Below are positions 41,202-49,706 of a DNA stretch of 64,000 bases, piece by piece (positions within the stretch are counted from its first letter, which is position 1; each line of letters begins with the position of its first letter). Origin of the DNA: JAMCRM01 sp035561075 (GTDB lineage Bacteria; Acidobacteriota; Terriglobia; Bryobacterales; Bryobacteraceae); the NCBI GenBank assembly GCA_035561075.1, contig DATMYF010000137.1, positions 6,651 through 70,650 of the forward strand, read 5' to 3'. Below the pieces are notes generated by a model. That model saw nothing but the letters and a program-made list of their open reading frames with translations, ran no database searches and was not told the origin of the DNA. A program made the translations under genes and the position numbers.

Positions 41202-42166
41202 GCCTTCACCGGCCGCTCTCCAAGGCCATACTTAAAGATCAGGTTTTCCACGTCTTTCTGGTAATAAACCTGAACGTTCAAGTTCGGATATAGCTGCCTC
41301 AGCAGCCGGACCTTGCGGTTCTTTCTGGTTACTAGCGACTGTTTCATAGTGGTCAGCTCGATGTACTGGTCGAACTCCGGAAGATAAAAATCCGGGGTGA
41401 ACGATTCCGCGACTTTTCCATCCTTGTCCCACCGGACCGGGAAGGTGCGGGGTTCGTACTCCCAAGGGATGCGGTAAAAATCCAGCAGGCGGGCGAAGAT
41501 CTCCTCACTGTGGTGGGCGAAGGGCTTGTGTAGAAGGCGCGCCCGGCCGGGCGGCACTATCCCGTGGCTCGCCAGGCGCAACCGCATCTGGAACTGGAGT
41601 TGAGCCTCCACCACAGCGGAGAGCAGCCCGCGTTCCTTCAGGCGCATGGTTTCCGCCGCCCGTGTCACCAGGTCCAACATTTGCTCGGGTTCCAGCGCTT
41701 CGGCGTTCAGAGTTAAGTCGAACAAGTGCGGCGGCACCGTGGCCAGGCCGTAGCGGCTCTTGCGAGAGTCGCGCTCGGCGGCTTCGATGTCCCGCAGCAG
41801 CCTGCGCGCCGCGGGACGCTCCAGCCGCCGCTCCACCATGAGTTGGCCCACCCGCACCGGCTCGGGCGCCACCACCCGCACCCGCAGCATGCCGTGAAAG
41901 TGGGAATAGATCTGCTCCGCGCCTTCGGCACAGTAGACCAGGTGATGTTCGGTTGCCAAGCGCGCCAGAATTGAGGCGGTCACGTCCGCCCAGGCGCTCT
42001 CGGGAATCGCCGTCTCGAGGCCGAATTCCGCGACCACCAGTCCTTCCATGCGGGACTGCGTCACCAGTTCGAACCCCAGCCGCTGCGAGGCCAAACGCGC
42101 CACCTCTTCGAAGCGGCACCCGGCCTGTCCTGAAACGGCGATCAGCGCCATCCTGATAGCCATCAT
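41198..42166 (-). CDS. Kinase-like domain fused to a PD-(D/E)xK nuclease-like domain, coupled to hpt
   Basis: The 322-residue protein starts like a cytidylate-kinase-type P-loop protein (A-L-I-A-V-S-G-Q-A-G-C-R-F-E-E-V-A) but the loop lacks the usual GK[S/T], so it may not hydrolyse ATP. Helical middle part with VERRLERPAARRLLRDIEAAERDSR resembles nucleotide-kinase lids. The C-terminus reads HSEEIFARLLDFYRIPWEYEP (Glu near 221), T-P-D-F-Y-L-P (Pro258-Asp259), Y-I-E-L-T-T-M-K (Glu270, Lys275), a restriction-endonuclease-like fold as in TnsA-type proteins. GGAG lies ten bases before ATG 42166. It overlaps hpt by four bases. Confidence 0.75.
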   Translation of the reverse strand: MMAIRMALIAVSGQAGCRFEEVARLASQRLGFELVTQSRMEGLVVAEFGLETAIPESAWADVTASILARLATEHHLVYCAEGAEQIYSHFHGMLRVRVVAPEPVRVGQLMVERRLERPAARRLLRDIEAAERDSRKSRYGLATVPPHLFDLTLNAEALEPEQMLDLVTRAAETMRLKERGLLSAVVEAQLQFQMRLRLASHGIVPPGRARLLHKPFAHHSEEIFARLLDFYRIPWEYEPRTFPVRWDKDGKVAESFTPDFYLPEFDQYIELTTMKQSLVTRKNRKVRLLRQLYPNLNVQVYYQKDVENLIFKYGLGERPVKA

Positions 42167-42212
42167 AACGCGCCCGCTCCACACGGTATCCTGCTGCGCG
42201 CGAGTGCCGTGT

Positions 42213-42218
42213 GATAGT
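42213..42218 (+). promoter_or_regulatory. Extended -10 element of the FAD oxidoreductase gene
   Basis: TGT-GATAGT (42210-42218) matches an extended -10 (TGn then the hexamer). The ATG at 42227 follows after eight bases, with no Shine-Dalgarno between. Confidence 0.4.
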
Positions 42219-42226
42219 TTGGGGCC

Positions 42227-43900
42227 ATGCGGAGAAGGGAATTCCTGGCTGGAGCGCTGATGCTCACCCCTGCCTGGGCAAAGGGAAATGAGATCCGGTG
42301 CGACGTGGCCGTAATCGGTGGAGGTACCGGGGGGTGCGCCGCCGCGCTGGCCGCCGCGCGCAACGGCATGCGCGTCGTCCTCAGCGAAGAGACCCTCTGG
42401 ATCGGAGGGCAGTTGACCTCCCAGGCCGTCCCGCCCGACGAGCACCCGTGGATCGAGGCCTTCGGCGGCACCCGCAGCTATCGCGCTTACCGCAACGCCG
42501 TCGAGGACTACTACCGTCGTAACTACCCGCTGACCGAAGCCGCCCGCGCCCGGGCGCGTCTCAACCCCGGCGACGGCTCCGTCTCCCGCCTCACTCACGA
42601 ACCGCGCGTCTCCCTCGCCGTGCTCGAAGACATGCTGGCGCCCTATGTGAGCGGCGGGCGTGTCGTCGTGCTGCGCCGCCACAAGGCTGTCGCCGCGGAT
42701 GTGGAAGGCAACCGCATCCGGTCCGTCTCCCTCAAGGATTTCGAGGATGGCCGCACCCTCACCGTCCACGCGCCCTACTTCATCGACGCCACGGAGATGG
42801 GGGATCTGCTCCCGCTGGCGCGCGTCGAGTACGTCACTGGGGCCGAATCGCGCGGCCAGACCGGCGAACCCCACGCCCCCGAAACCGCGCAGCCCGCCAA
42901 CATGCAGGCCTTTACCTGCTGCTTCGCGGTCGACTGGCTCGCCGGCGAGGATCACACCATCGATAAGCCAGAAGAATACGCCTTCTGGCGCGACTACGTG
43001 CCCGCCATGCGGCCCCCCTGGCCCGGCAAGCTGCTCTCCTGGAGCATGAGCGACCCCGCCAGCCTTAAGGAACGTCCGGTCTTCTTCGACCCCAGCCTGA
43101 AGCACCGGCCAGCCCGCATGCTCAACCTGTTCCTTTACCGCCGGATTGCCCACAAGGAGAACTTCGCCCCCGGGGCCTACCCGTCCGACATCACCCTGGT
43201 GAACTGGCCGCATAACGACTATTGGCTAGGCAACCTCTTCGAGGTCAGTGAAGACGAAGCCGCGCGCCACCTCAAGCGTGGCAAGCAACTCAGCCTCGCC
43301 CTGCTCTACTGGATGCAAACCGAGGCGCCGCGGCCGGATGGCGGCCAGGGATGGCCCGGATTGCGCCTGCGCCGCGACCTGGTGGGCACTGCCGACGGCC
43401 TCGCCATGTATCCCTATGTGAGGGAATCCCGCCGCATCCGTGCCGAATTTACCGTGCTCGAACAGCACGTCGGCACCGACGCCCGCATGAGCGTTACCGG
43501 CAAGAGCCGCGCCGAAGTGTCGGCGGAGACCTTTCCGGATAGCGTCGGGGTGGGGAGCTACCGCATCGATCTGCACCCCAGTTCGGGGGGTGACAACTAC
43601 ATCGACGTCAGCAGCCTGCCCTTCCAGATCCCCCTCGGCTCACTGATTCCCAAGCGCGTCGACAACCTCCTGGCGGGCTGCAAGAACCTGGGGGTCACCC
43701 ACATCACTAACGGATGTTACCGGCTGCACCCCGTGGAGTGGAATATCGGCGAATCGGCGGGCCTGGCAGCGGCCCACGCCGTCCGCACCCGCAATACCCC
43801 CAGGGCCATTCGCAACACCCCAGCCCTCTTAAGAGACTTCCAGGCATCCATCGAGCAGCAGGGAGTAGAGATCGCTTGGCCGAGAATTACGCCAAGGTAG
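42227..43900 (+). CDS. FAD-dependent oxidoreductase of the PF12831 type
   Basis: The 557-residue protein begins M-R-R-R-E-F-L-A-G-A-L-M, a twin-arginine-like signal, so a periplasmic flavoprotein is likely. It has the dinucleotide-binding motif V-A-V-I-G-G-G-T-G-G-C-A-A-A at about residue 28, then ETLWIGGQLTSQ, and near the C-terminus PLGSLIPKRVDNLLAGCKNLG and ESAGLAAAHAV, the FAD ribityl-binding regions. Proteins of this family are often annotated as xanthan lyase-like but no lyase activity is implied. A short repeat separates it from motB. Confidence 0.85.
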   Translation: MRRREFLAGALMLTPAWAKGNEIRCDVAVIGGGTGGCAAALAAARNGMRVVLSEETLWIGGQLTSQAVPPDEHPWIEAFGGTRSYRAYRNAVEDYYRRNYPLTEAARARARLNPGDGSVSRLTHEPRVSLAVLEDMLAPYVSGGRVVVLRRHKAVAADVEGNRIRSVSLKDFEDGRTLTVHAPYFIDATEMGDLLPLARVEYVTGAESRGQTGEPHAPETAQPANMQAFTCCFAVDWLAGEDHTIDKPEEYAFWRDYVPAMRPPWPGKLLSWSMSDPASLKERPVFFDPSLKHRPARMLNLFLYRRIAHKENFAPGAYPSDITLVNWPHNDYWLGNLFEVSEDEAARHLKRGKQLSLALLYWMQTEAPRPDGGQGWPGLRLRRDLVGTADGLAMYPYVRESRRIRAEFTVLEQHVGTDARMSVTGKSRAEVSAETFPDSVGVGSYRIDLHPSSGGDNYIDVSSLPFQIPLGSLIPKRVDNLLAGCKNLGVTHITNGCYRLHPVEWNIGESAGLAAAHAVRTRNTPRAIRNTPALLRDFQASIEQQGVEIAWPRITPR

Positions 43901-43916
43901 AGGGTGTGCTGGGTGT

Positions 43917-44012
43917 TCGGTGTTAGGTGTTGGGTGTTGGGTGAGGCCGTCTGCGATGCCGCCCTGTGGCGGATAGCGAGGGCACCCACAACCCAACACC
44001 CACAACCATCAC
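43917..44012. repeat. GGTGTTGGGT-type direct and inverted repeat between convergent genes
   Basis: On the left, GGTGTT-type units repeat four times in tandem (TCGGTGTTAGGTGTTGGGTGTTGGGTG, given here as units TCGGTG, TTAGGTG, TTGGGTG, TTGGGTG, about 43918-43943). On the right, ACCCAACACCC (43991-44001) is the exact complement of GGGTGTTGGGT (43932-43942), with further partial pairing (CACCCACAACC). A hairpin with a 48-base loop would form between the FAD oxidoreductase and motB stops; a two-tetrad G-quadruplex is also possible in the left arm. Confidence 0.6.
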
Positions 44013-44782
44013 CTTCCTTTTGGCTCCGGTGCCATCCCGCGCTGGTTCAGGATCACTACGTCCACGCGCCGGTTGTGCGCCCGCCCGTCATCGGTGTCGT
44101 TCGTATCCGTCGGCATAGTTTCCGCATAGCCCACGATCGCCATGCGGTTGCGCGGCACCGTAAAGCGCTCGGCAAACAACTCCAACACGGCGATGCCCCG
44201 CGCCGCCGACAGCTCCCAGTTGCTGCGGAATCGCGAGTTGTGAATCGGCACGGCATCCGTATGGCCCTCCAGCCGGACCGGGTTTGGAATCTTCAGGATG
44301 GCGGAGGCGATCTTGTCGATGCTCCCATACGTACCGGGGTTCACCGCGTCGTCCCCCGAAGCGAAGAACGCAGCTTCCCGCAAGCTCACCACCAGCCCGC
44401 GCGGTTCCATGGTGATCTGGATCTTTCCCCCCCGAACCTCGACGCTCAGCTCAGCGCTTAGGGCCTTTTCAGAAGGCCCCAGGTCTACGGCTTTCGCCGG
44501 TGCCGCCGCTTTGCCTTCCACCAGCGCCTTCACCGCCACCGCTCCCGCCGCGGGCTTCTGCCCCGTAACTCCCGCCAGCATCCCCGCGAGTACCGTTGCC
44601 ACCTGTCCCTCCTCGATGGCCTGACGAACTGACTCCGAAACCTGTTTGGCTTTCCCCTTATCCGCCTGCGATGAGGCGAACATCACCACGAAAAATGCGA
44701 ACAGCAGGGTGATGAAATCCGCGTAGGATACCAGCCAGCGCTCGTGGTTCTCATGCGCCGCGTGTTTCTTCCTGCGGCTCAT
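44009..44782 (-). CDS. motB: Flagellar stator protein MotB
   Basis: The peptidoglycan-anchored half of the flagellar stator. The 257-residue protein has a basic N-terminus, one membrane helix with the proton-carrying aspartate in S-Y-A-D22-F-I-T-L-L-F-A-F-F, and a C-terminal OmpA-like domain with V-R-L-E-G-H-T-D-A-V-P, NWELSAARGIAVLELF and N-R-M-A-I-V-G-Y-A-E. It starts in an ATGA overlap with the motA stop. Length is normal for MotB. Confidence 0.93.
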   Translation of the reverse strand: MSRRKKHAAHENHERWLVSYADFITLLFAFFVVMFASSQADKGKAKQVSESVRQAIEEGQVATVLAGMLAGVTGQKPAAGAVAVKALVEGKAAAPAKAVDLGPSEKALSAELSVEVRGGKIQITMEPRGLVVSLREAAFFASGDDAVNPGTYGSIDKIASAILKIPNPVRLEGHTDAVPIHNSRFRSNWELSAARGIAVLELFAERFTVPRNRMAIVGYAETMPTDTNDTDDGRAHNRRVDVVILNQRGMAPEPKGR

Positions 44783-45702
44783 GCGGATGCTCCCGCCGCG
44801 GGCGCGGGCTGGCCCGCCGGGGCCCCTTTAGTTCCCGCCTCCTTCTTCGCCTTGGGCTGGGCGGGCTTCGCCCCGGTGTTGGCATAGGCATCCAGTTTCG
44901 CCCGGATCAGCTTTGGGTTAAGCCCTTCCACAATCCCCACTACCCCGTCCAGCATCAGCTCCCGGATCTGCATCGTGTGCTGCAGCCGTGCCCGCAGCTT
45001 GTTGCCCGCAGGCAGGAAAAACAGGTTCGAGGATGCCACCCCGTAAACCGTCGCCACGAAGGCCACGGCGATGCCGTTACCCACCTCTTTGATGTCCTCC
45101 AGGTGCTTCATTACCTGGATCAGACCCAGCACCGCCCCGATGATCCCGATGGTCGGGGCATATCCTCCGGCCGCCTCGTAGACCTTGGCCTCGGCCTCCC
45201 CGCGCTGCTCCTCCATGTAGATCTCGAGTTCCATCATCTTGCGCAGTTCCTGCAGGTCTGTCCCGTCCACCGCCAGGTTCAACGCCTTGCGCAGGAATGG
45301 ATCCTCCACCGCCGCGGCATCCTGTTCAAGCGCCACCACCCCGTGTTTGCGCGCCTTTCCCGCATAAGTGAGAATCTCTTCAATGACCGTATCGGGCGCC
45401 TGCGCGGCATCCATGAAGACCGTTCCCAGTTTCCCGATCGCGCGCATCAGCACGGGCATCGGATTGGTCACCATCACTGCCCCCAGGGTGCCGCCCAGCA
45501 CGATCATCGCGGCAGTCACCTGCGAAACGTCCTTTAACTTGCCGCCTTCGAGCAGCAGTCCCCCGAGGATGCCCGCCGCCGCCAGCAGCAGCCCCCCGAT
45601 GGTCGCCAAGTCGAGCTTGGCGGAAGCCTTTTTCGACTTTTTATCGGGGGTTTCGGCCTTGACTGCCGTTTTCGCGCCGGCCGCGGGGCCTTTATTCGCC
45701 AT
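44779..45702 (-). CDS. motA: Flagellar stator protein MotA
   Basis: The proton-channel half of the stator. The 307-residue protein has an Ala/Lys-rich N-terminus, two membrane helices (ATIGGLLLAAAGILGGLLL, AAMIVLGGTLGAVMV), a large cytoplasmic loop with RKALNLAVDGTDLQELRKMM, and two C-terminal helices with YAPTIGIIGAVLGLI, where the conserved proline of MotA is visible. A Lys/Pro-rich 30-residue tail follows. Its first 11 bases overlap flbD. Confidence 0.93.
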   Translation of the reverse strand: MANKGPAAGAKTAVKAETPDKKSKKASAKLDLATIGGLLLAAAGILGGLLLEGGKLKDVSQVTAAMIVLGGTLGAVMVTNPMPVLMRAIGKLGTVFMDAAQAPDTVIEEILTYAGKARKHGVVALEQDAAAVEDPFLRKALNLAVDGTDLQELRKMMELEIYMEEQRGEAEAKVYEAAGGYAPTIGIIGAVLGLIQVMKHLEDIKEVGNGIAVAFVATVYGVASSNLFFLPAGNKLRARLQHTMQIRELMLDGVVGIVEGLNPKLIRAKLDAYANTGAKPAQPKAKKEAGTKGAPAGQPAPAAGASA

Positions 45703-45952
45703 CCGTCTCCCCCGGCTCCTCGCCGTCTTCCAACTCGCCCGGCGCGAACGGCGCCGTGAACTCCAGGGTTGCGTTATAAACGCATCGCCGGAAATCGACC
45801 ACTCTGCGGACCACTTCGTTTGCCGATTCTAGAACCATCATCTTCTGGCCGGTGATCAGGGTAATTACGGTATCCGGCGTGACCTCGACGTGCTCGATCA
45901 GGTCCGAGTTCACTACCAGGGGGACGTGGTTGAGGCGTGTAAGCCGGATCAT
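45692..45952 (-). CDS. flbD: FlbD-family flagellar protein
   Basis: The 86-residue protein begins M-I-R-L-T-R-L-N-H-V-P-L-V-V-N-S-D-L-I, the FlbD/FlgEr pattern, followed by a short V-I-T-L-I-T-G-Q-K block and an acidic tail. FlbD is a small protein encoded next to motA in many bacteria and thought to act in flagellar biogenesis. GAAGGAG lies 8 bases before ATG. It heads a flbD-motA-motB operon. Confidence 0.85.
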   Translation of the reverse strand: MIRLTRLNHVPLVVNSDLIEHVEVTPDTVITLITGQKMMVLESANEVVRRVVDFRRCVYNATLEFTAPFAPGELEDGEEPGETDGE

Positions 45953-45972
45953 GCGCCGCTCCTTCAGTCGTC

Positions 45973-45999
45973 ATATCGGCACCGCCGCCCGAAGTATGA
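45973..45999 (-). promoter_or_regulatory. Candidate sigma-28 (FliA-type) promoter of flbD-motA-motB
   Basis: On the minus strand, TCATACTT (45999 to 45992), an 11-base spacer and GCCGATAT (45980 to 45973). The FliA consensus is TAAAGTTT-N11-GCCGATAA: the -10 matches at 7 of 8 positions and the spacer is exact; the -35 matches only at 4 of 8. The start codon is 20 bases downstream with a Shine-Dalgarno in between. Confidence 0.45.
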
Positions 46000-46039
46000 C
46001 TGGCGCAAATCATTGCCGCTGAGACCGATAAGGCAAAAT

Positions 46040-46324
46040 GTGAGGCAAGCTTACCCGTTTTCCGATCCCGTCGGATCCGCCGCCGTCGAGCTACTGGCCA
46101 CGCGGGCCAGCGGTGGCGAGCGATTCACGGCCGCACTCGACCGCGCTGCCGTGGTCTGCCGCGACTGCCCCGTGCCCGATGCCGCCGGCGATGAGCGCCG
46201 TGAACTGCTGGAGGGCATCGTCGAGGAGTTACGCGCCGCCCCCCTGGCAGGGTGCGACCGGCTTTGGGCCGGCCTGCTGGCTCACCTGGCGTACACCCCC
46301 GTCCCGTCCTCCGCGCTATACTGA
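46040..46324 (+). CDS. Possible small protein of unknown function
   Basis: A 94-residue reading frame starting at GTG 46040, with a mildly acidic, helical sequence (GERFTAALDRAAVVCRDC, RRELLEGIVEELRAA). Nothing in it is recognisable. A GATAAG hexamer ends seven bases before the GTG, a geometry seen at other starts here, but it is a weak match. It sits between flbD (divergent) and the alcohol dehydrogenase. It may be a real small gene or chance. Confidence 0.35.
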   Translation: MRQAYPFSDPVGSAAVELLATRASGGERFTAALDRAAVVCRDCPVPDAAGDERRELLEGIVEELRAAPLAGCDRLWAGLLAHLAYTPVPSSALY

Positions 46325-46341
46325 CGCTGCCGGAGGACAGC

Positions 46342-47340
46342 ATGAACGCCTGGCTCCTGCGCGCACCCGCGCCTGTCGAGACCAATCCCATGGAGTTCGC
46401 GGAAATTGCAGCACCCGAGCCCGGCCCCGGCCAGGTGCTGGTGCGTGTCCACGCCTGCGCCGTCTGCCGCACGGACCTCCATGTAGTCGAGGGCGAACTC
46501 ACCCCCCGCAAATCTCCCGTCATCCCGGGCCACCAGATCGTCGGTGTAGTGGCGCGCGAGGCCTGCGGCTTCCTCTCCGGAGAGCGCGTCGGCATCGCCT
46601 GGCTGCACCGCACCTGCGGGGAGTGCCGCTTCTGCCGCTCCGGCAGGGAAAACCTTTGCGATCGCGCCGACTTCACCGGCTGGACCGTGGACGGCGGATA
46701 CGCGGAATACGCGCTCGCCGACCCGCGCTTCCTATACCGGCTCCCGGAGGGCTTCCCGGATCTTCACGCCGCGCCGCTGCTGTGCGCCGGTATCATCGGT
46801 TTCCGCTCCCTGAGGCTCTCGGGCATAGAGAATGGCGGCCGGCTCGGCATGTACGGCTTCGGCGCCGCGGCGCACGTCGCCATCCAGGTGGCGCGCTATT
46901 GGGGCGTGGAAGTGTACGCCATCACGCGCCACGAGCGTCACCGGCGCCTGGCTCTGGATATGGGCGCGGTATGGGCCGGTACCGCGGAGGAAACGCCGCC
47001 CGCGCGCCTCGATGCCGCCATCATCTTCGCTCCCGCCGGGGAACTCGTCCCCGCCGCCTTGCGGGCGCTCGATAAAGGCGGCACCCTGGCCCTCGGCGGC
47101 ATCCACATGAGCCCCATCCCGCCCCTCGACTACCAGTTGCTCTACCATGAGCGCGTAGTACGCAGCGTGGCCAACAACACCCGCGAGGATGGCGAAGACT
47201 TCCTGCGGGTGGCCGCCCGGATCCCTATCCGAACGGAAGTACAGGTTTTTCCGCTCGCCGAAGCCAACCGCGCGCTCCAGGCACTCAAGCATGACGCCAT
47301 CCGTGGAGCGGCGGTTCTCGAAGCATACAAAAAAACCTGA
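46342..47340 (+). CDS. Zinc-dependent alcohol dehydrogenase-like protein
   Basis: A 332-residue MDR-superfamily protein. The catalytic-zinc residues are visible (A-C-A-V-C-R-T-D-L-H near residue 37, G-H-Q-I-V-G near residue 63) and the structural-zinc loop is C-G-E-C-R-F-C-x7-C. The nucleotide-binding fold has G-M-Y-G-F-G-A-A-A-H-V-A-I, a variant of GxGxxG. ATG 46342 has a GGAGGA Shine-Dalgarno and a TATACT hexamer (46317-46322) upstream, so it is a leadered transcript. Probably an NAD(P)-dependent alcohol or aldehyde enzyme; substrate unknown. Confidence 0.88.
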   Translation: MNAWLLRAPAPVETNPMEFAEIAAPEPGPGQVLVRVHACAVCRTDLHVVEGELTPRKSPVIPGHQIVGVVAREACGFLSGERVGIAWLHRTCGECRFCRSGRENLCDRADFTGWTVDGGYAEYALADPRFLYRLPEGFPDLHAAPLLCAGIIGFRSLRLSGIENGGRLGMYGFGAAAHVAIQVARYWGVEVYAITRHERHRRLALDMGAVWAGTAEETPPARLDAAIIFAPAGELVPAALRALDKGGTLALGGIHMSPIPPLDYQLLYHERVVRSVANNTREDGEDFLRVAARIPIRTEVQVFPLAEANRALQALKHDAIRGAAVLEAYKKT

Positions 47341-47403
47341 TTTCCGGGTGAACATTTTGAGGTCTTCCGCCGTCTAACCCGACGAAGACCAAGCGTACGG
47401 TTT

Positions 47404-48456
47404 ATGCACTTGCCGCGGATCTCATGTTCGAGCCGCGGGGCGTTTCTGTTGTGCGCGCTTTTGACATTATCCGCGTGCAGCCGGTCCGCTCCGCCCGTTA
47501 CGCACGCCGCCGCCACCCCGGAGCGGTCTGAAGCGCCCTCGTCACGCGGGGTGCGCGCCACCGGCATCATCCAGCCGGTTCGCTTCTTTACGGTCCAGGT
47601 GCCCCAGATGTCCGGGCAGTCCTCCGGACGCCTCACCCTAACCATGCTGGTTCCGAACGGCTCCGCCGCAAAGGCCGGCGTTGTCGTGGCGGAATTCGAC
47701 CGCACCACGCAACTCGATAACGCCCGCGACGCTAACGCGAAATTCGACGACTTGAGCCATCAGGTGGAGCAGCGCATCGCGCAGAACCGGGCCGACGCCG
47801 CCAAGCGCAACGCCGAGCTCGAGAAGGCCCGCGCAGACGTTGCTAAAGCAGAGATTGAGCTCCGAAAAGGCCCATTGCTGGCCGAAATCCGCCGCCTCGC
47901 CGCCGAGGTGAAGCTGGCCGACGCCCGCGAGCACGTCGCCAGCCTGGAAAAGTCCCGCGTTTTGTACGATAAAGCCGCCGCCGCCGCGCTGCGCATCCTG
48001 GAACTCCAGCGAGACCGCCAGAAGGTGAGCCTCGAACGCGCCCTGCGCAATTCCGAAAAGCTCCAGATCAAAGCCCCGCTCGAAGGCATGGTGGCGCTCG
48101 AAAGCGTTTGGCGTAACGGCAGCATGGGTCCGGCACAGGAGGGAGATCAACTGTGGCCGGGCCAGCCGCTGATGCGCATCTTCGATCCCTCCCATATGGA
48201 GGTGCGGGTGAGCCTCGGGGAGCCCGACGGGGCGGTGCTGGGGCCCGGCGCCCGTGCGGAGGTGCGGCTCGATGCCTATCCGGACCTGGTCTTCCGCGCC
48301 GCCTTCGAATCCGCCAGCCCCGCCGCCGCCTCCGCCATCGGCAGCCCCATCAAGAGCTTCGCCGCGCGCTTCCGGCTGGAACGCAGCGATCCGCACCTGC
48401 TGCCGGATCTTTCCGCCGCGGTCGTAATCGAACCGGCGGAACGAGGCAAGCCATGA
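47404..48456 (+). CDS. Lipoprotein of the membrane-fusion (HlyD/RND) type
   Basis: The 350-residue protein has a lipoprotein signal with L-S-A-C lipobox (Cys25), a long coiled-coil hairpin (EQRIAQNRADAAKRNAELEK and following helices, about residues 115-205) and a beta-barrel-like part with G-P-A-Q-E-G-D-Q-L-W-P-G-Q. This is the layout of periplasmic adaptor proteins that link inner-membrane transporters to outer-membrane channels. It is the first of three such proteins in an operon whose genes overlap by ATGA. Confidence 0.8.
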   Translation: MHLPRISCSSRGAFLLCALLTLSACSRSAPPVTHAAATPERSEAPSSRGVRATGIIQPVRFFTVQVPQMSGQSSGRLTLTMLVPNGSAAKAGVVVAEFDRTTQLDNARDANAKFDDLSHQVEQRIAQNRADAAKRNAELEKARADVAKAEIELRKGPLLAEIRRLAAEVKLADAREHVASLEKSRVLYDKAAAAALRILELQRDRQKVSLERALRNSEKLQIKAPLEGMVALESVWRNGSMGPAQEGDQLWPGQPLMRIFDPSHMEVRVSLGEPDGAVLGPGARAEVRLDAYPDLVFRAAFESASPAAASAIGSPIKSFAARFRLERSDPHLLPDLSAAVVIEPAERGKP

Positions 48457-49706
48457 GCGCCCCACGCAAGCGGGTCCTTCACTGGGCCGCTCTGGTGATC
48501 CTGCTGGCTACTCTTGTGGCCGGCGCTGCGGGCCTCTACCGCATGCGCAAGGTGGAGGCCTCCGGCAGGCTCGCCGCTGCCCCTGCGCGCCAGGGCGAAT
48601 TCCTGGTTATCGTCCGCTGCCGTGGCGAGTTGCGCGCGCGCCGCTCCGTGCAGGTGAATGCACCCGTTAACGTGCCCTCGCTGCGGATCGTATGGCTGGC
48701 GCCGCCCAGCAGCCCGGTAAAGCAGGGCGAAGCCGTCATCCGTTTCGATCCCAGCAGTGCGCGCCAGCAGTTGCAGGAGAAAGAAGCCGCCCTGAAGCAA
48801 GCCCAGGCCAGCCTGGAGCAAGCCGTGGCGCAGGCCCGCATCACCGCCGAGTTGGACAAGCGCGAACTGTCCGCTGCGCGCTATGCCGTCGAGCGCGCCC
48901 GCCTGGAGGCGTCCAAGGCCGAAATCGTCTCCCGCCTGCAAGGCGAGGTAAGCCGTATCGACCTGGGACTCGCGGAACAGAGCCTTCGCGTTCAGCAGGC
49001 CACCGTCGAACTGCACGCCGCCTCCGATAAGGCCAAAATCGCATCCCTCACCAGCCAACGAGCCAAAGCGCAGGCGGAAGTGGATCTCACCAACTTCCGC
49101 ATCGCCCAGATGGAGGTCAAGGCGCCCCTCAACGGAATCATCATCTATCTCCCGAATTACTCCCAGGGCTGGATGAACGCCAAGCCCTTCAAAGTGGGGG
49201 ACCAGGTGTGGCCCGGCGCCGCGTTGGGCGAAATTCCGGATATCGACACTCTTGAGATGGAGGGCAAGGTGGAGGAGATCGACCGCGGACGTGTCTCGAC
49301 CGGGCAGGATGCGCGCGTGCGCGTCGATTCGCTCCCCGAACTGAGCCTGCCCGCCCGCGTCGGTCCCATCTCACCGCTCACGCGTCAGAACCTGGCCGAG
49401 TGGCCTCCCACCCGCAGCTTTATCGGATATGCGCATCTCTTGCAGTCCGATCCGCGCCTGCGCCCCGGTATGAACGGCAGCATGGACGTGGTGATCCAGC
49501 GCATTCCCGATGCCATCAGCATCCCTGCCAAGGCACTGTTCACGCGTGCCGCGAAACCCGTGGTCTGGCTGCCGGCGGCGGGTCTCTACAAGGCCGCCGA
49601 GGTTGAGGTGCTGGCGCGCAACCCAGACGAGGTGGCGGTGAAGGGTATCCCCGCCGGTGCCATGGTGGCGCTCGTCGAGCCTGAGGCGAAGGATCGCAAG
49701 CCATGA
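48453..49706 (+). CDS. Membrane-fusion protein with N-terminal anchor
   Basis: A 417-residue adaptor with an N-terminal membrane helix (about residues 9-30, VLHWAALVILLATLVAGAAG), biotinyl-lipoyl-like domain (V-R-C-R-G-E-L-R-A-R-R-S-V-Q-V), a coiled-coil hairpin rich in Lys/Glu/Gln (QEKEAALKQAQASLEQAVAQA), and C-terminal beta domains with V-K-A-P-L-N-G-I-I-I and G-D-Q-V-W-P-G-A. ATG 48453 overlaps the preceding stop; an upstream in-frame start is not supported. Confidence 0.82.
   Translation: MSAPRKRVLHWAALVILLATLVAGAAGLYRMRKVEASGRLAAAPARQGEFLVIVRCRGELRARRSVQVNAPVNVPSLRIVWLAPPSSPVKQGEAVIRFDPSSARQQLQEKEAALKQAQASLEQAVAQARITAELDKRELSAARYAVERARLEASKAEIVSRLQGEVSRIDLGLAEQSLRVQQATVELHAASDKAKIASLTSQRAKAQAEVDLTNFRIAQMEVKAPLNGIIIYLPNYSQGWMNAKPFKVGDQVWPGAALGEIPDIDTLEMEGKVEEIDRGRVSTGQDARVRVDSLPELSLPARVGPISPLTRQNLAEWPPTRSFIGYAHLLQSDPRLRPGMNGSMDVVIQRIPDAISIPAKALFTRAAKPVVWLPAAGLYKAAEVEVLARNPDEVAVKGIPAGAMVALVEPEAKDRKP

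Noticed and set aside
42167..43213. Long upstream extension of the kinase-like/nuclease gene on the minus strand
   Set aside because: It runs antisense through the FAD oxidoreductase gene and shows no domain; the start at 42166 has a Shine-Dalgarno and matches the family start.
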